Below are positions 17,805-26,106 of a stretch of DNA of 32,684 bases, one piece after another. The stretch's first letter is position 1, and each line of letters opens with the position of its first letter. The position numbers and the translations under genes are program-made. A model generated the notes under the pieces. It had not been told where the DNA came from and made no database searches. It worked only from the letters and a program-made list of their open reading frames with translations. The DNA comes from Verrucomicrobiales bacterium (GTDB taxonomy: Bacteria > Verrucomicrobiota > Verrucomicrobiia > Verrucomicrobiales > DEV007). The DNA lies in contig JAHEDC010000009.1 of assembly GCA_024641425.1 (NCBI GenBank), positions 1 through 32,684 on the forward strand, given 5' to 3'.

Positions 17805-19205
17805 CTACACTTCGACCTCCTGCCCCAGCTCGGCAATGTCGATGTTCCCGCCGTGATCGAGCCCACGAAGGGCGGCACAGAGGGCCTCGCTGCGCTTGGG
17901 CTCGCCGTGGACGAGCCAGACCTTCGATTTCGGGCCGGTCATATGGACGAAGTAATCGACCAGTTCGCTGTGGTCGGCGTGGCCGCTGAACGAATCGAGG
18001 ATCTCGACCTTGGCCCGCACCTTGAAGGGTTCGCCGAAGATGTTCACCTCGTCCCAGCCTTCGCGGATTTTCCAGCCCAGCGTGTTTTCGGCGCAGTAGC
18101 CGACGAAAAGGACAGTCGTGCCCTCCTTCTCGATGTTGTTCCGGAGATGGTGGAGGACGCGTCCAGCCTCGCACATACCGGAGGCGGCAATGATGATGGC
18201 CGGCTCTTCGCTTTCGTTCAGTTCCTTCGATTTCGCGACCGCACGGATGAGGGTGAGGTGCTCGAAACCGAAGGGATCCCGCCTTTCAAAAAGGAACTTG
18301 TAGACTTCCTCGTTGAAGCATTCCGGATGAAGGCGGAAAACCTCCGTCGCGCTGACCGCGAGCGGGCTGTCGACAAAGATCGGAATCGGTGAAATCCGCT
18401 TCTCCTGGAAGAGTTGGTTGAAGGCGTAGAGGAGCTGTTGGGTGCGCTCGACCGCGAAGGAAGGGATAATGATTTTCCCCTTCCGCTTCATCGCCTCCCC
18501 GATGATCGCGGCCAGCGAGTCCGTGGCATCCGGGGCCTTCTCGTGCTCGCGTCCGCCATAGGTGCTCTCCATGATGAGGTAATCGACGTCCTTCGGAACC
18601 TCCGGATCGCGCAGCAATTCATTCTCGCCCCGACCGACATCTCCGGAGAACAGAAGCCGGAAATTCCTTCCCGTCGATTCTTCCTCGATATCGAGCTGCA
18701 CCTGCGCCGCGCCGAGGATGTGGCCCGCGTCGATGAACGTCAAGGTGACGCCCCTCGCTACCGGCATCGGCCGGTGGTAGCCCAGGGTCACGAAACTCCG
18801 CATGCAGGTTTCCGCATCCTCGGCGCGGTAGAGGGGCTCGAGCAAGGACTCGCCGCGTTTCTTCCGCTTCTTGTTCAGCCAGTCGATGTCCGACTCCTGA
18901 ATGTGCGCCGAATCCGCGAGCATGATCTGGCAGAGATCGCGCGTGGCAAAGGTCGCGTAAATGTTGCCTCGATAGCCCTGTTTGCAGAGATTGGGCAGAT
19001 TCCCGCTGTGATCGATGTGCGCGTGCGAGAGCACCATGGCGTCGAGCTCCGCCGGATCAAAGAGGAAATGTTTGTTCCTCTCGTAGGCGTCCTTCCGATG
19101 ACCCTGATAGAGCCCGCAATCGAGAAGGATGCGCTGTCCGTTGACTTCAAGAAGGTGCTGGGAACCGGTGGTGGTGCCGGCGGCACCGCAGAATTTGATT
19201 TTCAT
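17805..19205 (-). CDS. MBL-fold / beta-CASP RNA nuclease (CPSF73-like)
   Basis: 466 residues. The metallo-beta-lactamase zinc motif HAHIDH is at residues 61-66 (LSHAHIDHSGNLP). Further marks are DAGHILGAA, GDVGRGENELLRDP, MESTYGG, the beta-CASP segments IPSFAVERTQQLLY and IIAASGMCEAGRVLHHL, and the final SGHADHSELVDYF and LVHGEP. The family consists of RNA endo- or exonucleases related to eukaryotic CPSF73 and to archaeal and bacterial KH-less homologues, acting in RNA processing and decay. It ends LGQEVEV, as does the remnant 2.8 kb away. A ~300-bp AT-rich region separates it from the divergent BamD-like gene. No strong ribosome-binding site precedes ATG 19205. Confidence 0.92.
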   Translation of the reverse strand: MKIKFCGAAGTTTGSQHLLEVNGQRILLDCGLYQGHRKDAYERNKHFLFDPAELDAMVLSHAHIDHSGNLPNLCKQGYRGNIYATFATRDLCQIMLADSAHIQESDIDWLNKKRKKRGESLLEPLYRAEDAETCMRSFVTLGYHRPMPVARGVTLTFIDAGHILGAAQVQLDIEEESTGRNFRLLFSGDVGRGENELLRDPEVPKDVDYLIMESTYGGREHEKAPDATDSLAAIIGEAMKRKGKIIIPSFAVERTQQLLYAFNQLFQEKRISPIPIFVDSPLAVSATEVFRLHPECFNEEVYKFLFERRDPFGFEHLTLIRAVAKSKELNESEEPAIIIAASGMCEAGRVLHHLRNNIEKEGTTVLFVGYCAENTLGWKIREGWDEVNIFGEPFKVRAKVEILDSFSGHADHSELVDYFVHMTGPKSKVWLVHGEPKRSEALCAALRGLDHGGNIDIAELGQEVEV

Positions 19206-19506
19206 GGCTTACGGATTTTGGGAAGTGAAGGGTGAATTCAGCGTCCGACGACAATTACCTAACGGTGAGACGTCATTCTCTCCGTCAATGCCCCTGTGGT
19301 GGGCGATCTCTTCCACGGGAGCGATTCGTTTCCCAATTATTTTTAAGGTAAGTGAACTTTTTTGTTACGGTAATTACCAAATTTTCTATTAATAATTGTT
19401 AATAATCTCTATTATCAACCTTTGAACGAAGGGCTGCCGGGGAGATCTTGACCTCCACGAAACACGCTCGTAGTTTGCGCCGAATCCGCAAACCCATTAG
19501 CCCGTG
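19206..19506. promoter_or_regulatory. AT-rich divergent promoter region (MBL nuclease / BamD-like gene)
   Basis: No gene is visible. About 19335-19425 is strikingly AT-rich compared with the rest of the window. It holds a 10-bp-spaced direct repeat TTAATAAT (19389-19396 and 19399-19406) and the palindrome GGTAATTACC. On the minus strand TTGATA and TATTAA boxes 18 nt apart could drive the nuclease gene, giving a ~170-nt leader. That leader would contain a symmetric hairpin at 19262-19285: ACGG-T-GAGA paired with TCTC-T-CCGT. Leader structures in nuclease genes sometimes serve self-control. Here this is inference. Confidence 0.5.
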
Positions 19507-21099
19507 ATGCGCCAGAAAGTTTATTCCACCCTCCTCGCCGCCCTTTGTTCCCTCTCGTTTCCAGCGTCGGGATGGGCCTTGCTTGACTTTTTCTCGAAGG
19601 ATTTCGAAACCGCGCCTGTCGGCGAGGAAATGCAACGTCAGGAGGGGCTTGCCCGCATGATGGTCGATGAGGCGACCGCCCTCGAAAGCAGCAATCCTGA
19701 CAAAGCGAGGAACATCTATCGGGATGTGGTGAAGAAATATCCGCTCACGCCGACGGCTGGCCTTGCACAGTATAAGGTGGGCGTCCTTTACCGTCAGGAA
19801 GGAAAGCATCTCAAAGCCTTCGCGGGCTTTCAGGATTTCGTGCAGAATTACAAGCGGAGTTCCGCATTCGAGTCCGCGGTGCAGGCCCAGTATGAGATTG
19901 CCCGTGACGGGCAGGCCGGCACCGCGAAAGACAAATTCCTCGGGATCTCCCACAAGCTTCAGCCGAGCGAATTGCTGGACATGTACACGAAGATCATTGG
20001 TAATGCGCCTTTCAGCGAGTATGCGCCCCTCTCGCAGTTCGCCATCGGCGAAGTCTACCAGGCGGACGGCCAAGCCACCGAAGCCATCGCCGCCTACCAG
20101 AAGATGGTGGATGACTACCCCAAGAGCCCGAAGGCGGCGGAGGCCCAACTCCGGATCGGGGCCATCGGAGAGAACATGCTTGAGCGGGGCAACCAGGATC
20201 CGGGTAAGGTCGATGCGGCCCGGGTCGCCTACGAGGATCTCCTCATCCAGTATCCGGATCACGCCCTCGCGCAGCAGGCACGCGAAGGTATCAGCAAACT
20301 CGATATCGGCAGCGCCGCGAAGGCCTACGGAGTCGGGCGCTTCTACGAAAAGCAGGGTCGCTACTCCAGTGCCCGCATCTACTACGAACAAGTCGTGGGT
20401 GTTCCTGAATCGGAATACGCGACAAAGGCAGCGGAGCGCCTCGCGCAACTTCCGGCAAGCGTACCGGACTCCGCCTCAAACGACACCTATATCCCCGAGG
20501 CTCCAGAGGAGCGAAAGGGCTTCGGTTTCCCAGGGCTTCCGAGATTGTTCGGAAAAAAGGATACTGGCGACGAGAGCGCTGGCGATGGCGACCTCTTCCC
20601 GGGTGCCGCTTCCGGCGACGTTTCCGATTCCGAGTGGGCCGAGTTGGATCGTGACATGCGGGACGGGACGTCCGATTCAACCCCGGAGCCGAAAAAGGGC
20701 CTCGCTCGTTTCGCTTTCTGGAAGAAGGGCGACGATCAGGCGGCGGAACCGGACGACTCCTTCGCTGCCCCCATCGCGAGCACCGACGACGAGGCCGAAA
20801 AGAAGCGATTCCTCAGGATGCCCAAACTTCCGACTTTCGGCAAGGACAAGGAGGAGGATGCCCTTGCTTCCGCCGATGCGCCAGCTCCCAAACTGAAGAA
20901 CCAGCCGAATTACGTAGGCCCTCCGGCTCCGAAAAGGCAGACGAGTGCGGTTCCGATGCGCTTGAATTCGAAGAGCGTTCCCCTCATTGACGAGGACAAG
21001 TTCGGGCTGGAACCGGTACCTGACCTTGATGCTCTGGTCGAGGATGCCGAGGAACTGCTCGCACCGGCTCCGCCGGAGGAAGAAGGCGACAATTCCTAG
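19507..21099 (+). CDS. Periplasmic TPR protein, BamD-like, with a long charged C-terminal tail
   Basis: 530 residues from ATG 19507 (a GTG directly precedes it). The signal peptide is at about 1-24 (STLLAALCSLSFPASGWA), with no lipobox Cys, unlike classical BamD. Residues ~45-320 contain tetratricopeptide repeats of the BamD/YbgF kind (DKARNIYRDVVKKYPLTPTA; ATEAIAAYQKMVDDYPKSPK; ARVAYEDLLIQYPDHALAQQ). BamD helps fold outer-membrane proteins. The last ~200 residues are low-complexity and contain three similar basic/aromatic then acidic motifs near nucleotides 20514-20575, 20692-20740 and 20798-20860. It leads the gene run with lptE and rsmI, which supports an envelope role. Membership of a Bam complex is not proven; other TPR adaptors remain possible. 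Confidence 0.75.
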   Translation: MRQKVYSTLLAALCSLSFPASGWALLDFFSKDFETAPVGEEMQRQEGLARMMVDEATALESSNPDKARNIYRDVVKKYPLTPTAGLAQYKVGVLYRQEGKHLKAFAGFQDFVQNYKRSSAFESAVQAQYEIARDGQAGTAKDKFLGISHKLQPSELLDMYTKIIGNAPFSEYAPLSQFAIGEVYQADGQATEAIAAYQKMVDDYPKSPKAAEAQLRIGAIGENMLERGNQDPGKVDAARVAYEDLLIQYPDHALAQQAREGISKLDIGSAAKAYGVGRFYEKQGRYSSARIYYEQVVGVPESEYATKAAERLAQLPASVPDSASNDTYIPEAPEERKGFGFPGLPRLFGKKDTGDESAGDGDLFPGAASGDVSDSEWAELDRDMRDGTSDSTPEPKKGLARFAFWKKGDDQAAEPDDSFAAPIASTDDEAEKKRFLRMPKLPTFGKDKEEDALASADAPAPKLKNQPNYVGPPAPKRQTSAVPMRLNSKSVPLIDEDKFGLEPVPDLDALVEDAEELLAPAPPEEEGDNS

Positions 21100-21177
21100 C
21101 CTCTCGGACGTTTGCTAAGTCGCGCTTGCATTGCCGGGCCGAATCTGCTTTTCTCTCACCGGTAAACGCACCGCACG

Positions 21178-21702
21178 ATGAATTTTTCCAAGCGCTCCCA
21201 CTTTTTCGGCCTCGCAGCCGTCCTTGCCCTGACTTTCGCCGGTTGTACCGGGTATCAGCTCGGGCCCATCAAACCGACCAACCTTGCGAGTACCCGTTCG
21301 CTCGCGGTCCCGACTTTCAAGAACGAGACCCTTGAGCCTCGAATCCAGTCTCTCGCCACAAACGCCGTCATCAAGCAGTTGCAGATGGACGGCTCCTACA
21401 CGGTCGCTTCGACGAAGAAAGCCGATGCGACCTTGAACGCGACGATCAAAACGATCGAGCGCCGCCAGCTTCGCTCTGTGAGAACCGATGTTCTTCGCTC
21501 AAGCGAGCTCGAGGTCATGGTCACCATGGAATATTCCGTCGTCGACAATCAGACCAGCGCCATCCTCGCCAGCGGAAATGTCGTCGGGCGAACGAATATT
21601 TTCCTCGACCCTAACTTTCAGTTAAGTGAGCGGCAGGCCGTGCAGGACGCTTTGGAGCGTGCGGCGGTCAATCTAGTCACCGGCATCAGCGAAGGCTGGT
21701 AA
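21178..21702 (+). CDS. lptE: LPS-assembly lipoprotein LptE-like
   Basis: 174 residues with a lipoprotein signal ending in AGC (Cys23; FFGLAAVLALTFAGC), directly followed by the family-typical GYQLG. The fold pattern fits LptE: SLAVPTFKNETLEPRIQSLAT, a basic helix, a beta strand pair, then LSERQAVQDALERAAVNLVTGI. LptE plugs the LptD barrel and helps place lipopolysaccharide in the outer leaflet of the outer membrane. It lies 78 bp after the BamD-like gene and 38 bp before rsmI. Sequence conservation in this family is low, so the call rests on the start, length and layout. Confidence 0.82.
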   Translation: MNFSKRSHFFGLAAVLALTFAGCTGYQLGPIKPTNLASTRSLAVPTFKNETLEPRIQSLATNAVIKQLQMDGSYTVASTKKADATLNATIKTIERRQLRSVRTDVLRSSELEVMVTMEYSVVDNQTSAILASGNVVGRTNIFLDPNFQLSERQAVQDALERAAVNLVTGISEGW

Positions 21703-21740
21703 ATTTTCGCTTCGGCAATCCGCCGCGGCGGCCATCCCGC

Positions 21741-22493
21741 ATGACTCCGGAAGGCAAACACGGTGTCCTGTTCATCGTTGGCACCCCCATCGGCAATCTC
21801 GCGGACTTTACTTTCCGTGCCTGCGAGACCCTCAAGAGAGTCGATATCATCGCTTGCGAAGACACCCGGCAGAGCGTCAAACTCCTCCGCCACTACGAGA
21901 TCGAACACAAGCCGCTGCTCAGCCTCCACCAGCACAACGAGGCGAGCCGAGCCGCCCAACTCGTTTCCCGCATCCTCAGCGGGGAATCGGTCGCGCTGAT
22001 CACGGACGCCGGGATGCCGATGGTTTCCGACCCCGGCCAGCGGTTTCTCCATCTTTGCCTCGATGCGGGTATCCGCTGCGAGGTTATTCCCGGCCCTTCC
22101 GCCGTCACTACCGCCGCGACGGGTTCCGGGTTCCCGGCCGACAATTTCTTTTTCGGCGGCTTTCTTCCGAACAAGAAGGGCCAGCGCGAACGCCATCTTC
22201 GAAACGCCCTGGAAGCCGGCCATACCACGGTGTTCTTTGAGTCCCCCCACCGCTTGCCCTCCACCTTGGACCAGATCGCGGAAATGGAACCCGAGCGGCT
22301 TGTCTGCGTTGGTCGCGAATTGACGAAAATGTTCGAGGAATTCCGTCGGGGGCCCGCCATTGAAGTGGCCGCACACTACCGCGCAAAGCCCCCGAAAGGA
22401 GAAATCACCCTCACCATCTCCCCCTCCCGCCTGCCCGCATTCATGCGCCGGGCTGACGGCGTGGAGCCCGTGGCACCCTCCCCCTTTCCTTGA
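21741..22493 (+). CDS. rsmI: 16S rRNA (cytidine-2'-O)-methyltransferase
   Basis: 250 residues of the tetrapyrrole-methylase fold. The glycine-rich GTPIGNLADFTFRA is near residues 15-28, and IIACEDTRQSVKLLRHYEI, LITDAGMPMVSDPG, VIPGPSAVTTAATGSGFP and FFESPHRLPSTL all match RsmI in order. It methylates the ribose of C1402 in 16S rRNA with S-adenosylmethionine. The C-terminus is short compared with the ~286-residue Escherichia coli protein, so the small C-terminal extension is missing. The next gene starts 6 nt downstream, suggesting coupled translation. Confidence 0.95.
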   Translation: MTPEGKHGVLFIVGTPIGNLADFTFRACETLKRVDIIACEDTRQSVKLLRHYEIEHKPLLSLHQHNEASRAAQLVSRILSGESVALITDAGMPMVSDPGQRFLHLCLDAGIRCEVIPGPSAVTTAATGSGFPADNFFFGGFLPNKKGQRERHLRNALEAGHTTVFFESPHRLPSTLDQIAEMEPERLVCVGRELTKMFEEFRRGPAIEVAAHYRAKPPKGEITLTISPSRLPAFMRRADGVEPVAPSPFP

Positions 22494-22499
22494 AGCGCG

Positions 22500-23417
22500 A
22501 TGCTTTCCTTCTCCACCTGCTGGAACAGCCAGCGTCATAGCGACGGCGAGACGATGATCGAGGAGATCCTGGGGCTCGGATTCGACACGATCGAGGTCAG
22601 TCACGGGCTTAAGGTCTCGCTCCTGCCGGGCATCCAGAAAGCCTACGATGAGGGAAAATTCCGCGTTTCGGGGGTTCATAACTACTGTCCCTCGCCGGTC
22701 GAGGTCATGATCGACGCCCCCGATTGCTACGAGTTCACTTCCTTCCGCCCCTACGAGCGCGAGCGCGCCTTCAAACTCACCCTCGGCACCCTCGACACGG
22801 CGGCAAGGCTGAACGCCTCCTACGTCGTCCTCCACATGGGCAGCATCCCGATGAAGCGCGAGACCAAAGTCCTCACGGAGATGGTCAAGAGAGGCAAACT
22901 GAACGACCGCGATTTCGTGAAATTGAAGCTGAAGATCATCCGGAAACGGGAAAAACTTGCCCCGCTCTACTTCAGTCGCGCACGAGAGACCCTCGGCCGC
23001 CTTGCGGAAAAAGCCGAGCAAGTCCGCATCCCGCTCGCGGTCGAAAGCCGCAGCACCTACGAGGATATGCCCTGCGAGAGTGAAATGGTCCGCCTGATGG
23101 AGGAGTTCGCCGACAACCCCTGGATTGGTTACTGGCACGATTTCGGCCACGTCCAACTCAAGCACAACCTTTCCCTCCTGGATCACGAGGAATGGCTGCG
23201 GAAGATGGTTCCCTACCTTATCGGCTGCCATCTCCATGACGTGGAATGGCCCGCCCGTGACCATCGCGTTCCCTTGGACGGCGGAGATGTTCCCTTCGAT
23301 CGCCTCATCCCGATGGTTTCAAAGGACAAATATCTCGTGTGGGAACTCAGCCCAACCCGCAAGAAAGCCCACATTAAGCGTGCGCTCCCGCTCTGGCTCG
23401 AGAAATACGGCGCATGA
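22500..23417 (+). CDS. Sugar-phosphate isomerase/epimerase-like TIM-barrel protein
   Basis: 305 residues with the AP-endonuclease-2/xylose-isomerase-like pattern. It has STCWN at the first strand, GFDTIEVSHG, VSGVHNYCPSPVEV, ASYVVLHMGS, LAVESRSTYEDMP, WIGYWHDFGHVQLK, LIGCHLHDVEW and a final WELSPT. The Glu, Asp and His residues in these strands fit a divalent-metal site (Glu in AVESR, Asp/His in WHDFGH, His in HLHD). The family isomerises or epimerises sugars or cuts DNA at abasic sites; the substrate here cannot be told. It starts 6 nt after rsmI and is followed 44 nt later by gtrA. Confidence 0.82.
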   Translation: MLSFSTCWNSQRHSDGETMIEEILGLGFDTIEVSHGLKVSLLPGIQKAYDEGKFRVSGVHNYCPSPVEVMIDAPDCYEFTSFRPYERERAFKLTLGTLDTAARLNASYVVLHMGSIPMKRETKVLTEMVKRGKLNDRDFVKLKLKIIRKREKLAPLYFSRARETLGRLAEKAEQVRIPLAVESRSTYEDMPCESEMVRLMEEFADNPWIGYWHDFGHVQLKHNLSLLDHEEWLRKMVPYLIGCHLHDVEWPARDHRVPLDGGDVPFDRLIPMVSKDKYLVWELSPTRKKAHIKRALPLWLEKYGA

Positions 23418-23461
23418 AAGGGAGCATTGGTCCACGCACTTCATTTGTCACTCACTAATCC

Positions 23462-23971
23462 ATGCGTAATCTCGTCACCGCCATCACGGAATCCTTCGCC
23501 TTTGTCCGCGCCCACGGACTTTGGAAATCCCTCCACATGAAGGAGGCCCCCTGGCTCATCCAATTCGGAAAATACGGGGTCTGCGGGGTAGCCGCCGTCG
23601 TCGCCCATACCGGGACGGTCTGGCTTATCGACCGGCACTGGATCGCGTTCACGAATCAGATGGCCCCGGACATCGAGGACACGGCACGCTCAAATCGACA
23701 AATCCTCGCGAACCTCATCGCTTTCCCTATCGGCAACGCCGTCGCCTACGCTTCGAACGCGCTCTGGGTCTTCACCGGTGGCCGCCACCATCGCGTGCGG
23801 GAGTTCCTCTACTTCACTCTCATCTCCTTCGTCAGCTTTCTGGCCGGTGTCCTGGGCGGGCCTATTTTCGTAAGGCTCGGACTCGATCCGCGCCTGGCCC
23901 AACTTGGGCTCATCCTTACCTCCGCCCTGGTCAACTACGTCTGTCGAAAATTCCTCGTCTTCAAAGGCTGA
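23462..23971 (+). CDS. GtrA-family membrane protein
   Basis: 169 residues with four hydrophobic helices: about 36-56 (FGKYGVCGVAAVVAHTGTVW), 85-107, 115-135 and 143-160. The family marks are GKYGVCG, NLIAFPIGNAVAYASNALWVF and the final LVNYVCRKFLVFKG. GtrA proteins sit in the cytoplasmic membrane and are linked to moving lipid-linked sugars (for example undecaprenyl-glucose) for surface polysaccharide decoration. The convergent neighbour makes UDP-glucose, which fits a glycan role, but the genes are on opposite strands and separated by only 7 bp. Confidence 0.87.
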   Translation: MRNLVTAITESFAFVRAHGLWKSLHMKEAPWLIQFGKYGVCGVAAVVAHTGTVWLIDRHWIAFTNQMAPDIEDTARSNRQILANLIAFPIGNAVAYASNALWVFTGGRHHRVREFLYFTLISFVSFLAGVLGGPIFVRLGLDPRLAQLGLILTSALVNYVCRKFLVFKG

Positions 23972-23978
23972 CCACTCC

Positions 23979-25409
23979 TCACCATTCGACGTCGCCGGAA
24001 TAATCCCCCGCAGGAAGATCGCGGACCTTTCCGCTCGTATTGACGACATTCACCACGCCAGCGAAACGCACCCCTTCGGCGAATCTTACCGGCCCCGATA
24101 TTGCGAGACGTTCGCAGGCTAGAAGGCTTGGTGCCCCGCCGACGAGGGCGGATTCCAACTGATCGACCATCTTGTAGTGGGCGCCGTCCAGCCTTACAAC
24201 CGGGGGAGTTCCATTCCGTTCCGGATGGAGTTCGAGCCGGAAATCCGATGTGACGACGTAGGCGTCGGAACGAAGGGCGAAAAGATCGTCCGTTGTCTTC
24301 ACCGGCGCGAAACGGGTCCGCGCCACCTCCACCGCACCCGCTCCCTCGAAACACGAAATCGCGGCCCCCATCGCTGTTTCAAGCTGAAAGACCGCCGGAG
24401 AAGAGGAATCGCGAGGATCGACCGTCTTGCGGTTTCGAATAACGGCCAGAGGAAGGAAGCCGCCTTGGGCATCGAGCGCATTCTTCAGGAAATCGAGCCG
24501 TACCCAGAGGTTGTTCGTGTTGAAATAGCGGTGCCGCCCGATGTCCTGGAAGGCTTCGCTGTCGGCAGGCGGACATTGCGAGGACTCGCGGAGAAGCAGT
24601 CCGCCCGACGAGGCATCGATGGCGAGATGCCCCCCCTTGCGATCCGCCTCCGTGCGGCGGGTCACTTCCATGAGGAACGGCTTTCCGGAACGGGCGAAAT
24701 ACCGGAGAAGATCCAGGTCGAGCGTTGCTCCCAGATTGTCCGAATTCGAAACAAAGGCGTAACGGACCCCAGCGTCGAGAAGCATGTCGAGCCGACCGGA
24801 ACTCAAAAAAGAGGGGTAAAGGTCGCCGTGACCCGGCGGGCACCATTCCTGCGAGGGATCTTCGGGCCACACGACCGGGGCCATGGTCTCGGCATCGATC
24901 TTCGGAGCCTGGCTCTGCACGAATTCCAAATCCTCCGCGCTCCCGAGACCGGGATATCTCGCGAGGAAGGCAAGGGTGTCTGCGCTCGTCGAGAAACTAT
25001 TCATCAAAAGAAAACGCAGAGGCATCCCGAAGCGCTCCCGCAGGAAGAGAATCTGTTGCGCCGTGAGATCGAGAAAGGTCATCCCCTCCCGCACCACAAG
25101 CAGCGATTTCGCCTTCTGTAGGCCCATTCCTGTTCCCAGTCCTCCATTCAACTTGATCACGACCGCCTGCTTCAGAAGGTCGCTCGCATCCGCCGCCGAA
25201 TCTTCGCGGAGCGATGCCAACGTAGGCAACGAGTCCACCAAACGAATCGAGGATTCCGGTATCATCATTTCCGCCCCGGAAGCGAGCGCCCGGTAATTGA
25301 ACTCAAAGGCGCGGATCGCGACCTCGCTCACCCCGGCAGCGGTCATCTTGGCAAGGCATGCTTGCAGGCCTGGGCTTTCGGGACTTACGGGCAAGGAGGA
25401 ATTCGACAT
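23979..25409 (-). CDS. UTP-glucose-1-phosphate uridylyltransferase (UDPGP family)
   Basis: 476 residues, the size of the eukaryote-like UGP/UDPGP family rather than the ~300-residue GalU type. The nucleotide-binding loop LNGGLGTGMG is at residues 87-96, with LQKAKSLL following. Also seen are LLMNSFSTS, PPGHGDLYPSF, YAFVSNSDNLGAT, the FNTNNLWVRLDFL segment, and a C-terminal beta-helix-like stretch. It makes UDP-glucose from glucose-1-phosphate and UTP, for glycan or glycogen-type pathways. A related UDP-sugar pyrophosphorylase with wider specificity is possible. It is convergent with gtrA and divergent from exbD across 128 bp. Confidence 0.9.
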   Translation of the reverse strand: MSNSSLPVSPESPGLQACLAKMTAAGVSEVAIRAFEFNYRALASGAEMMIPESSIRLVDSLPTLASLREDSAADASDLLKQAVVIKLNGGLGTGMGLQKAKSLLVVREGMTFLDLTAQQILFLRERFGMPLRFLLMNSFSTSADTLAFLARYPGLGSAEDLEFVQSQAPKIDAETMAPVVWPEDPSQEWCPPGHGDLYPSFLSSGRLDMLLDAGVRYAFVSNSDNLGATLDLDLLRYFARSGKPFLMEVTRRTEADRKGGHLAIDASSGGLLLRESSQCPPADSEAFQDIGRHRYFNTNNLWVRLDFLKNALDAQGGFLPLAVIRNRKTVDPRDSSSPAVFQLETAMGAAISCFEGAGAVEVARTRFAPVKTTDDLFALRSDAYVVTSDFRLELHPERNGTPPVVRLDGAHYKMVDQLESALVGGAPSLLACERLAISGPVRFAEGVRFAGVVNVVNTSGKVRDLPAGDYSGDVEW

Positions 25410-25537
25410 GAGGCTATCATTCCCTCAGGGCTGTCCAAGGCAAAGGATTTTTCTACGCGTCTCCCTCAAATAGGCTTGTTTACCCGCCGGATTTTCGCTT
25501 ACGTTCAGGTAAATCCGAATTAGAAAGGTTGATTTCA

Positions 25538-25978
25538 ATGAAAGCAATTACGGTGAATGCCCGGATACGGGAGGATGACCCTGTCCTCGACATTTCCTCG
25601 CTGATCGACGTCAGCTTTCTCCTTCTCGTGTTTTTTCTCGTCACTTCGACGCTTCAGAGGATCGAGACGGACTTGAGCGTGGTCGGAAACGGAGTGCGGG
25701 ATGGAAGCACCACCGAGCCTCCGGTTCAGCTAGGCATTGCAATCAATGCCGCGGGAATCGTCTCTTTGGAGGGAGAGACCGTCGGAAGCGATGTCGCCGA
25801 CCACCGGATTCCGGCGCTGCGCCAGCGCCTTGCCGAGACGCGAGACATCGCCCGGTTGGGCGGTGCCGACGTCATGGTGCGTATCAATGCGGCTGATGAC
25901 GCCCTCCATCAACGCCTCGTGGACGTGATGAATGCCCTGGCTTCCGCGCACCTATCGCACATCACGTTCGAACAATGA
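25538..25978 (+). CDS. exbD: ExbD/TolR-type biopolymer transport protein (orphan)
   Basis: 146 residues from ATG 25538, with AAAGG nine bases upstream; a TTG at 25529 is in frame but less likely. One transmembrane helix lies at about 21-38 (SLIDVSFLLLVFFLVTS) with the proton-pathway Asp24, then a periplasmic domain of ~100 residues. ExbD pairs with ExbB to turn the proton gradient into work on TonB-type or Tol-type partners. No exbB, tonB or tolA is beside it, so its motor partner must be elsewhere. The gap upstream carries a 7-bp inverted repeat, CGGATTT/AAATCCG (25488-25494 and 25511-25517). A strong terminator follows. Confidence 0.88.
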   Translation: MKAITVNARIREDDPVLDISSLIDVSFLLLVFFLVTSTLQRIETDLSVVGNGVRDGSTTEPPVQLGIAINAAGIVSLEGETVGSDVADHRIPALRQRLAETRDIARLGGADVMVRINAADDALHQRLVDVMNALASAHLSHITFEQ

Positions 25979-26020
25979 AATAAACGCCGGCGGCCTAATT
26001 TCTCCTTCCCCGGAACCCGA

Positions 26021-26069
26021 CAAAACAAAAGCGGCCCGCCAGGATCGTTCCTGCGGGCCGCCCTTTTTT
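26021..26069. terminator. Bidirectional intrinsic terminator between exbD and cytochrome c
   Basis: GCGGCCCG (26031-26038) pairs with CGGGCCGC (26054-26061), extended inside by AGGA/TCCT around a TCGT loop. On the plus strand a run of six T follows (26064-26069). On the minus strand an A-rich tract (26021-26030) supplies the T-run. It serves both convergent genes. Confidence 0.88.
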
Positions 26070-26106
26070 CTCGAATTTCAGTGATATGCGAAGGGGAGCG
26101 AGGCCA

